A DNA stretch of 64,000 nt. Origin: Channa striata. Taxonomy: Eukaryota; Chordata; Actinopteri; Anabantiformes; Channidae. Numbering within the stretch: position 1 is the first letter of the stretch; the number at the start of each line of letters is the position of its first letter. The position numbers and the translations under genes were made by a program. The notes below the pieces were generated by a model, which had not been told where the DNA came from, made no database searches, and saw nothing but the letters and a program-made list of their open reading frames with translations. Positions 48,601-57,061 of this stretch are shown piece after piece. The stretch lies in NCBI GenBank assembly GCA_033026295.1, contig CM065188.1:17253354-17317353 (forward strand). The letters are read 5' to 3'.

Positions 48601-48926
48601 GTGAAAGTGTCAAATGAAAGTAAGATTTATTCAAGTATTAAAAGTAAACGTACTCGGTGTCCATATCTGTGGGACAGTGCTGATCCATGTCTGGGGGCAT
48701 TAACTAATTCATAGGAACAGACATAACGGCTGAAGCTGCTGTTCTTTCTAAACTCGTGATGTTGGACCATCACACAGTGACAGTAACAGTCTCACCGAAA
48801 GAATAAAACACTGATACAAGCACTGAGAAAATGTCCACGGAGCTGGACATAAAGGGAGGCACAGAACTAAATGAGGAGGAAACATGAGTGTTGAGGTCTG
48901 CGATTTAGTCCAAGAAAACACGGTGG
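45700..48926. other. intergenic DNA between traf5 and the NLR gene
   Basis: No gene recognised. The first ~500 bp after the traf5 3' end look like a dispersed repeat. TTTATT at 48,626-48,631 could be an AATAAA poly(A) signal for the minus-strand NLR gene, about 440 nt past its stop codon. Confidence 0.6.
45825..46290. repeat. candidate dispersed repeat (unclassified)
   Basis: It begins CTTGAAAACGTTTCACCTCT then CATCCCAAAGGCTTCATC, a phrase I associate with dispersed repeats in fish genomes. No coding frame is intact and the boundaries are uncertain. Confidence 0.4.
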
Positions 48927-49070
48927 ATGGTCACAACCCACGGAGCACCACTGCAAAGTCTAATTACTCAGAAAACGTCAAATAAACCTAATGAAGTGAA
49001 GCCCCGCCCCCCCACAGCTACGTCATGGTTTGAACCCACCTGTGTAAAGTCTGTAAACCCTGTGAGGGAT

Positions 49071-49603
49071 TCAGGGAACTGCTTCTCGCAGAGACACAGA
49101 CGAACCAGGTCCAACCCCGAACCCAGGATACAGACGGTCGGTGAACGTGTGGTTGAAGGTGTGGAGGCGGATCAGTTCATCAGAGCAGATCATGTAGAAG
49201 GACAGAGAGCCAGCAGGACAGTCCACATACACTGCGACTCTGTTAGAGACTGGGGAGGACAGGAGGAGCTCTGTTCTTTTGTTACCGTGACTGACAGAGT
49301 AACCGTCGTCATCCGAGCAGCACAGAGACCAGGACTGATCTGTAAATCCAAACCTGCAGCCAAAACTGCGTCCTTTCCTTCGGATTCCTCTGTAAGTCAC
49401 TGCTATGGAAACATTTCCTTTCCACTCGACCTCCCAGTACGAGCGACCAGTCAGAGCCTCTGTGCACAGCAGCTGATGCCAGTAGTCGAATCTGTCTGGA
49501 TGATTCAGATATGGCTGCTTGTTTTTCACCGAGGTCACCGCTGTGACAGACACGTGGAGATTTTTGTGTGCCGTGTTTGGATCCACTGTGAGTTTACAGA
49601 ACC
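49071..49603 (-). CDS. NLR gene last exon: PRY-SPRY (B30.2) domain
   Basis: It starts FCKLTVDPNTAHKNLHVS (PRY) and continues HPDRFDYWHQLLCTEALTGR, SYWEVEWKG, FGFTDQSWSLCC and DRLYPGFG (SPRY), ending SVSLREAVP and stop. The entry phase fits the upstream 47-nt exon. B30.2 domains are protein-interaction modules fused to many fish NLR-C proteins. The antisense 226-residue open frame at 48,927-49,607 is a shadow. Confidence 0.95.
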
Positions 49604-52600
49604 CTGATAGAGAGAGAGAGAAACACAGCACAGCAATAATTTATCATCCAACACTCCTGGTGAGTTTGTGTTGTCAGTATTACCTGACACTTAAACGAAC
49701 CAATCCACAGCTGAAAATGTCGTCCTTACAAAGATCCTGATTTAAATGGAACATGTGCTGCCTTGTGTCATAAATCAGAGTGAATATCCACTTACACCTT
49801 CTGTGACCATGTTTCAGCCTCTGCTCCCCACAATGTTCCAGCCTAGAGAAACAAGCAAAGTCACGAGAGACACACGTGTTGGGTTTTAAGAAACAACTGC
49901 ACTACACATCAAACCACACACTGTACTTTCACTGACTGTCCTGTTTTAGAAATGTCTTATTGTCCCAGTGAACGAAGCCTGTTGTGTTAATCTTCTGATG
50001 CTGTGATTATCATCATGAGCTTTAGATACAGTTCAGTTAGTCACCACAAAGTGCTCTGCACTGTCCCGTAGCTGTCTGTCCATACCTTGTGTCCAGTCTA
50101 CAGTCCAGTCCAGCAGACAGAACCTGGAATCCAGAGTCTCCTGGACAATTGTAGCTCAGGTCCAGCAGTTTCAGATGGAGGGGGTTGGATCTGAGAGCGG
50201 AGGCCAGAGAAGCACAACCTTCCCCTGTGACCAGACAACCTGAAATCCTGGAAACACACACAGACAATAATAAGTTCTCTCATTAACTGGCGGCTCAATG
50301 GCTTCTTTATAACATATACAACACAGATTGCTGATGGTGATCCATACCACACTCACGGAGCAGCGCAAATGAACAAGCTACTAATGGATGAAACTCATCC
50401 TGAATGGTTAACTGAAGACCAAACAGTCCTGATCCTGAAGGACCCCCCCATCCAACTCCCACATAATAACCTGCCTCTGCACAACATGGAAGGTCCTGTC
50501 AGGGATCACATTGGATCAGATGAGCGGGCACATTAATCAATGCATGAGCAAAGCACAGAAAGGAATTGCTAATAAGACCTGTGGAGAAAAGCACCAGCTA
50601 CTGGTGGATAAAACAGTCACTGGAATGAAAGATCAACAGGACTCTAAGCGCCTTCAACAAGAACTCAGTGGGGAAGATGAAAACTACACTAGAGTCCAAC
50701 TTCACAAGTCAACATCAAGTGTGGCTCTTTCCCCAATGCTGTATAGGCCTGAACCCCCTCAGCCAGAATATCAAGAGTGGTTACGTATATCAGCTGCAGA
50801 GTGGAGCAACCATCAGCCACCTCCTTGGATGACATCCACATAGAGGAGGTGGCTCCAAGCTGTATGCCAGGAGTTAAGGAGACATCAACTCACGGATACA
50901 TACCACCAGGATATACAGCTAGGACATCGGGATGTCATTCTGACTGGATAAGTGTGGCCGGATGATAACAATGAGAGGAAAGGTAGTCATAACTGAGGAA
51001 ATTTTACTACCAGAAGGAAAGACGGCACATGCTGAGGATAGCTACAAGTACCCTGGGATCCCCCAGGCAAATGATGAGCCATGAAGAGGCTGCGAGGAAA
51101 GCAGCAACTGCCAAGTACCTGCAAAGAGTAAGACAAGACCTGAGAAGTCAGCTGAATGGGAAGAACAATGTCCAAGCAATCAACACCATCCTAGGCATCA
51201 GGTACCCCGCTGGCACAATAAGCTGACCAAAAGCACCTCGTCTTAGACCGTGCACTAAGTGGAAGGAAGGAGGCCGAGGAGTAGTGAGCATCAGATCCAT
51301 GCAGGAAGATGGAAGAGAACTCTCATGGAAGGACAAACCCCTGCACGGTATGTATGAGCGGCAGATAGAAGTGGCTGTTATGGAAAAGTCCTACCAGTGG
51401 CTGGAAAAAGCTGGACTGAAAGACAGCTCAGAGGCAGTAATCCGAGCAGCACAGGAGCAGGATCAATAGAGGCCGTGATGTACCAGACCAGGCAGGACCC
51501 CAGGTGCAGGTTCTAAAACAATCCAGCACATAACTGCAGGGTGCAAGATGCAAGGAGGCAGGACAGGCATGGAACGCCAAAACCAAGCGGCAGGAACAGT
51601 GTACATCTGGGCCGAGGACGGACTGGAAGTCCCAAAGTCAATCTGGAACACACACTTCCAGAGGGGGTTGAGAATGACAGAGCTAAGATCCTGTGGGACT
51701 TCCACATACAGACTGACAAACAGGTAACGGCCAACCAACCCGACATAGTTATGGGCAAATGGATGGACGGTCAGACAGACAGACAGACAGGGGAAAATAG
51801 ATGAGAATTGGCTATTGTGAAAAAACATGAATTTTCACTCAGCTGACAGTTCATTAGCTTCACCAAATCATTCTAATCCTTTGTGGATACGTTCAGTATT
51901 AAAACTGCAAAAATTAGAGCAAATTCAGAGTAAATAAAATGTGATTCATTTGCTCTTAAAATCTTCTTCCCTAAAGTTCGTGTGTTGGTAAAGCAGCACA
52001 TTAATGAAGTGAACCTGAGAGTTTCCAGGGTGCAGTGTTGACTCTGTAGTCCAGCTGACAGGAGCTTCACTCCAGAATCCTGCAGGTCATTGTTGCTCAG
52101 GTCCAGCTCTTTCAGACTACAGGTCTTGGAGCTGAGGACTGAGGCCAGAGCTTCACAGCTTCTCTCGGACAGATTACAGCTACTCAGCCTAAAAAAACAA
52201 ACAAAAGAAACAGACTCACAGCATATAGTATAGAGTTATATTACACGTTTTAGACTCTGAGGGAAAAGCCAAAAGCTGTTGATCTGCTGATGAATGTTTG
52301 TAAGAATTCTCAGACTTAAATAATGATAGTACAAAGCTGGACTATCAAACTAAAAATTCCAGCTTGTCAGTGTGACAAATTAACAATGTGTGAGCTCCTT
52401 TAGTCGGTCCATACCCGAGTGTGTCCAGTCTACAGTGTGAGTGCTTCAGTCCAGCAGACAGCTGCTTCACTCCTGAGTCTCCAGGATGATTGTAGCTCAG
52501 GTCCAGCTCTTTCAGATGGGAGAAACTGCATCTCAGAGCTGTGGCCAGACAAGCAAAACCCTCCTCTCTGAGCCGACAACCTGACAGCCTAGAAAACACA

Positions 52601-55600
52601 AGCACCAATTCTAGAGTGGGGATGTTAAAGAATGTCACAGTATTTGTGTAATAATGCGATTAGGAAATTTCATGTTTTTAACATCGAAATAGCAGCTTCA
52701 ATTTAGAAATGATTTATTGACAGATGGAAGAGAAAAAGTACAGGTAATGTTCATTAATGTTTAGCAGCCAGGACATCCGTGATGACGCACCTGACGGAAC
52801 ACTGGCTCTGGCGTGTGAAAAGAGAGAGGTGGGGCGGAGGTTATTCCCATTCACTCAGATGCCACTGAATATTAATTGTTGTATCTCTAAGCTAATTGGC
52901 TAATTGGTCTTGATGAAGGCCAAACAAGCGAGCTGAGAAACGTGTGAAAGGGTGCAAAACTTTTTTTAACCGAATCAAGACGACTGCAGTAATTTTCAGA
53001 CATGTTAAGATCTTTCTTCAGTATAAAAATAACTTTACTAAAATATTTCACCGATTGTTCTGTAACAGAAGTATAAGCTTTGTTTTTATGTTTGCTGCTA
53101 TTAATGTTGGGAATGATTCTTCATAAGCAAAATTACTCTGCAACCAAAAGTCATAAAAGCTGATACACACTGACACACTCTTTGACATCCATCTTACTGT
53201 AAAACAGCATTTCAAATAGTGATCTGACAAAGTCGTCTTCTGACCTCAGAGTTGCCAATTTGCATTCCATGGTCTCCAATCCAGCAGACAGCCGTTTCAC
53301 CCCTGAATCCAGCAGCTCGTTATTACTCAGGTCCAGTTCTCTCAGAGTCGATGACGGGCAACTGAGAACTGAGGCCAGAGCGTCACAGCTGCTCTGCCAC
53401 AGATCACAGCTACTGAGGCTAAAGAGATGCACAGTTCACGTGTAAAGGAAGGCAAGACGAAGAAATCTTTTACATTTTAAATATGACAATTCTGTCAATT
53501 CTGCAACATTTATAAAAACCCAACATGACCTCAGCTAAGTTCACATGTAAAACTCAATCCGTCACACTGCATTAAAGTTTACATCCTTCCACTTCAAGCC
53601 AGGACTCGATTAAAATAAAAACCCTTTGCAGTATTTGAGAGCTGCTTGTGTTTAAGAGCAGAATTTATCAAAATGACAATGGCTTTTAAGGACGTGCATG
53701 TTGCAGTGATTGTCTCTGCTAAGCCAACTGAGCTTCACGGAACACATCGCCTCAGTCTCTAGGTCGTGTAGATTTGCTCTCTTCAACGTCAGGAAGTTCA
53801 GGCTGCAGGCATTGATCATATCTCATCTTGATTACTGCAACGCGCTGTTGATGGGGTTCCCGGCATGCACGACCAAACCCCTGCAGATGATCCAAAATGC
53901 AGCAGCACGCCTTATCTTTAACCAGCCAAAAAGGACTCACGTCATTCCGCTCTTGAGATCTCTGCACTGGCTTCCTGTGGCTGCAAGGATTAAGTTCAAA
54001 GCTCTGTCTCTTGCCCACAGAGGGGTCAACTCTACAGCTCCGGCTTACTTAAACCCATTCATTCAGGTCTACAACCCCTCCCGTCTGCTCCGCTTGACCA
54101 GCGAACGACGTCTGGTGGTCCCAGCGTCACACAGAAGACACCAAGGAAAACTCTTCAGGTCAGTGACCTTACAACTTACCAACCTACGTCTCATGAAACA
54201 AAGACACTTCTTTGATAGCACTTTGCTTTGATTTCTTTCTCCTTGACTTAGATTTTTTTTCTTGCCCTGTGCCTCACTTGTAAGTCGCTAAAAGCGTCTG
54301 ACAAATGACAAAACTGCTAAAACAAGTGAACCTCGTTGACAAAAACTTGTCCCTCCTTGTCCTGCAAATCTGCAATCCATGAGAAACAAAGGAAGGAAGT
54401 ATGTCTGGAGGTACAAAGGTCCAACTACCCAAGTCTCTGGAGTTTGCAGTTGGGATCTTTCAGGCCATCAGAGAGCAGGCGCATTCCAGAGTCCTGCAGT
54501 TCATTTCTGCTGAGGTCTAACTCCTCCAGAACAGAAGACCTCAAATGAAGAACCGATGAAATACACTCGCAGCATCTGTCAGTGAGGTTACAGTCACTTA
54601 ACCTAAAGTGGAAAAACAAAACATGACATTTATTGGAAGCACTTTTGATTGTCCTTCTTCAGAGAAATGTCTTTTTTGCACCAAATACTCACAAAGCTTT
54701 CTTTGATAATTTGAACACAGGAACCAGCCTCCCCAGAGCTTCGTCTGATCTTGAGTATTTCTTCAGGTCAAACAAGTTCAAGTCTTTACCAGAAACAAGC
54801 AGCACAAAGGCCAGAGCTGAGAAGTGTGAAGGCGAAGCTTTGCTCACGTCTCCTGAGCTCTGGTACTTTTGGACCTGTTCTACCAGAGACTGATCGCCCA
54901 GCTCATTTAAGCAGTAGAACAGATTGATGCTCTTCTCGTAGTAGGAAAGTTTCTTGATCTTCGTGTGAATGTACTTGATTGTCTGCTGGTTGCTCTCCAG
55001 AAAACTTCTCTTAAACCCAAACCATTGATGTAGAAGTGTCTGACTCTTCTCCTGGGACAGACCAAGAAGGAAGCGTAGAAACATGTCCCATTGTCCGTGC
55101 TCGGAGGCCAATGCCATATCTACTGCAGTCTTGTGGAGGTGGAATGAGTCTTTCTGTGATCTACTTCTCCTTGAGTGAATCAGATTTTCTCCACAATCTA
55201 TGAAGACCTCTAACACATACAAAGCTGCAAGAAACTCTTGAACAGTCAAATGTATGAAAGAGTAGCTCTCCGTCTGTGGAGACCAGATTCTTTTCTTATG
55301 ATCTTTGTACAGACTCCTGAACAAATGGAAGTATTCTCCAGATCAATGTCACAGTCTTTCAGATCATCCTCATAGAAGATTATGTTGCCCTTCTGTAGCT
55401 GTTCAAATGCCAGCCTTCCCAGTTTCATAATCTCACCTTGGTTAACGTCCGAAAATCCTTCTGCTGTTTCCGTTTTGTCTGGACGATGAGGAAGTGTGTG
55501 TACATTTCAGTCACGGTCTTTGGCAGCTCACTGTCTTCAGTGTGTGTGAGGAGACTCTGGAGAGCTGTGGCTAAAATCCAACAGAAAACTGGGATGTGAC

Positions 55601-57012
55601 ACATAATGTACAGACTCCTCAGTGGCTTTGACTGAAGGTGATTCAAGATCCTCTGAGCTATGTCCCTGTCACTGATGGTCTTTTTGAAGTATTCGTCCTT
55701 CTGCTCATCATTAAAACCTCGTACCTCGGTCACTCTGTTGATGAACTCGGGAGGAATCTTACTGGCTGCAGCCGGTCTACTTGTGATCCAGACTGAGGCT
55801 TTGTGCAGCAGTTTCCCTTCGATTAAATTGGTTATTAGGGCGTCTACAGATGTTTTCTTTGTAACACTGCGGCACGTCTCATTATTCTCAAAGTCCAGTG
55901 GGAGTTGGCTTTCATCCAGGCCATCAAAGATGAACAAAACCTTTAAATCTTTGTAGTCTGACGTTTCCAAACTATTTGCTTCATCAAAATGGTGACAAAT
56001 TAATTCCATCAGATTTACTTTGTCTTTGATTAAATTCAAGTCCCTGAATGTGATTGGAAATATGAGCTGAAAGTTGTGGTTGGCTGTTCCCTTTGCCCAG
56101 TCACAAGTGAATTTCTGCACAGCCACAGTTTTCCCAATGCCAGCGATTCCCTTAGTCAGAACTCTCTGGGGAGGGGTCTCTCCCTTTGATAAAGGCTCAA
56201 AAATGTCGTTCAGGTGGATTTTCCTCTCCTCACTTGTACATTTTGTACATTCCAATTCAATCACTTCATGCTCACTGTTCACCTGCCCACTGCCTCCTTC
56301 TGTGATGTAAAGCTCTGTGTAGATCTGCTCTAGACGAGTCGAAGATCCAGATTCCTTTGTTCCTTGAAACAGATCCTTTGTTTTATCCCGAAGGTATTCT
56401 TTAAGTTCATCTTGGCACTTTGGGATGTTTCCTGGAAGACAAAAGTATATGTACATGAATGAGAGCGTTCTGCTTTGGAGATACTGTGCGTACTTGAAAC
56501 TGACCAACAATCCTGCCTGTCAATACTGTCAGTTAAAAAAAATTATTCCCAGCACAACACTGTAGAGTTGAATAAAGTTTGTAATATTTTGAAAAGATTC
56601 ATTGACTCCATCTTCATGCGTGAACTGTGTGTGACCTTCAGGAAATTGAGATTTGTTGTAATAATATGACAACTTTTTGTCTTTTAGTGATGAAATGCAT
56701 TATACCTTTCATTTTGGGGGAACCAACATCTGTCTCATCTGTCTTGGCGGGAGATTGGACTGAAACAAAAACATGCAAACATTCACAATGTCATTCTTTT
56801 TCAAATGTGTTTAGTCAGTTTATTGTTAAGCTGTTACACAAATAAATATAATGTGTTTGATTTAGACATTCAGATGAAATAATTACCAAATGTGTTGCTG
56901 ACATTGATCGTCAGATCCCTTGTTACAGTGACACCAGTCAACTGAGGTGCGTTAACAAAACCTCCATCCTGGGCGGTGACACTCAAGTTTCCAGCATCTT
57001 TTTGACTTACAG
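49071..57012 (-). CDS. NLRC3-like NOD-like receptor: FISNA-NACHT-LRR-B30.2 (two frame breaks in NACHT exon; possible pseudogene)
   Basis: Member of the fish-expanded NLR-C family of cytosolic immune receptors. Exons seen: 57012-56887, 56759-56706, 56431-54693 (FISNA and NACHT), LRR exons 54602-54429, 53418-53245, 52588-52415, 52188-52015 and 50247-50086, a 47-nt exon 49842-49796, and the B30.2 exon 49603-49071. Splice sites and phases agree across all of them. The FISNA block IYTELYITEGGSGQVNSEHE, Walker A GIAGIGKT and Walker B LFIFDGLDE are clear. The NACHT exon loses frame near 55,430 and again near 55,270. Every other exon is open, so the gene is either recently broken, an unusual allele, or affected by sequence errors. 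The true first exon is not identified; an alternative start is the ATG at 57,061. ISRE-like repeats at 57,830-57,850 could drive interferon induction. Confidence 0.9.
49796..49842 (-). CDS. NLR gene 47-nt linker exon
   Basis: Encodes LEHCGEQRLKHGHRR between the LRRs and B30.2, the short basic exon typical of NLR-C genes. Two donors are possible. Using AGGT|gtaagt continues as RRWFCKLTVDP; using AAG|gtgtaa would hit a stop. I therefore chose the first. Confidence 0.8.
50086..50247 (-). CDS. NLR LRR exon 5 (short, 162 nt)
   Basis: Encodes ISGCLVTGEGCASLASALRS, LKLLDLSYNCPGDSGFQVL and SAGLDCRLDT. It is 12 nt shorter than the other LRR exons, lacking about four residues between SAGL and CRLDT, but stays in frame. 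Acceptor TTCCAG, donor AAG|gtatgg. Confidence 0.88.
50357..51805 (+). mobile_element. degenerate non-LTR retrotransposon, R2-like (reverse transcriptase and endonuclease remnants)
   Basis: Translations in shifting frames give KLLMDETHPEWLTE, SKAQKGIANKTCGEKHQLLV, EEAARKAATAKYLQRVRQ, LHGMYERQIEVAVMEKSYQW and LWDFHIQTDKQVTANQPDIV. I recognise these phrases from a fish type-1/R2-like element; the PD in NQPDIV suits a restriction-like endonuclease. Many stops, frameshifts and internal deletions show it is dead. It lies antisense in the intron between two LRR exons. The clade assignment is less sure than the class. Confidence 0.75.
52015..52188 (-). CDS. NLR LRR exon 4 (174 nt)
   Basis: Encodes LSSCNLSERSCEALASVLSS, LKELDLSNNDLQDSGVKLLS and AGLQSQHCTLETL, a canonical 58-residue NLR-C repeat pair. 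Acceptor TTTTAG, donor CTCAG|gttcac. It lacks an ATG-initiated frame, so ORF scans miss it. Confidence 0.92.
52415..52588 (-). CDS. NLR LRR exon 3 (174 nt)
   Basis: Encodes LSGCRLREEGFACLATALRC, LKELDLSYNHPGDSGVKQLS and AGLKHSHCRLDTL. Acceptor TTCTAG, donor CTCG|gtatgg. Confidence 0.93.
53245..53418 (-). CDS. NLR LRR exon 2 (174 nt)
   Basis: Encodes LSSCDLWQSSCDALASVLSC, LRELDLSNNELLDSGVKRLS and AGLETMECKLATL. Acceptor CTTTAG, donor GAG|gtcaga. Confidence 0.93.
53690..54310 (+). mobile_element. L2-type LINE 3' fragment (reverse-transcriptase C-terminus and tail)
   Basis: An open frame at 53,710-54,231 reads LDYCNALLMGFPACTTKPLQ, IQNAAARLIFNQPKRTHVIP and LLRSLHWLPVAARIKFKAL, the end of the L2-clade ORF2. 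It is followed by the tail GTAAGTCGCTAAAAGCGTCT and GACAAATGAC. The piece is 5'-truncated, as is usual for LINEs, and sits antisense in the intron between LRR exons 1 and 2 of the NLR gene. Confidence 0.85.
54429..54602 (-). CDS. NLR LRR exon 1 (174 nt)
   Basis: Encodes LSDCNLTDRCCECISSVLHL, LEELDLSRNELQDSGMRLLS and DGLKDPNCKLQRL. Acceptor TTTAG, donor TTGG|gtagtt. Confidence 0.92.
54693..56431 (-). CDS. NLR FISNA-NACHT exon, frame broken twice
   Basis: 1,739 nt. The FISNA domain starts NIPKCQDELKEYLRDKTKDL and includes YTELYITEGG. NACHT contains Walker A GIAGIGKTVAVQKF (about 56,125-56,160), Walker B VLFIFDGLDESQLPLDFENN (about 55,905-55,945), the arginine-finger-like ITSRPAAASKIPPEFI and VRGFNDEQKDEYF. 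The frame ends at LTKVRL and stop near 55,425. The winged-helix part continues in another frame (MKLGRLAFEQLQKGNIIFYE) and shifts again near 55,270 into SYSFIHLTVQEFLAALYVL. It ends KLSKKA at donor TT|gtgagt. Confidence 0.9.
56706..56759 (-). CDS. NLR small N-terminal exon 2 (54 nt)
   Basis: Encodes QSPAKTDETDVGSPKMK, a linker between the first exon and FISNA. Acceptor TTTCAG, donor AAAG|gtataa. Phase fits both sides. Confidence 0.7.
56887..57012 (-). CDS. NLR N-terminal exon with APQLTGVTV-type motif
   Basis: 126 nt encoding QKDAGNLSVTAQDGGFVN, APQLTGVTVTRDLTINVSN and TFG. I recall short Gly/Val/Asn-rich motifs of this style at the N-terminus of some fish NLRs. Acceptor TATTTAG, donor TTTG|gtaatt. 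The 5' boundary is uncertain because an in-frame ATG at 57,061 could also start translation. Confidence 0.65.
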
Positions 57013-57061
57013 CTAAATAAAAAGAGACAAAAATGATCAAACCCAGGAAAGACATTCTCAT

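Noticed and set aside
48927..49607. 226-residue plus-strand open frame
   Set aside because: It is exactly antisense to the B30.2 exon, which has clear domain similarity and splice context.
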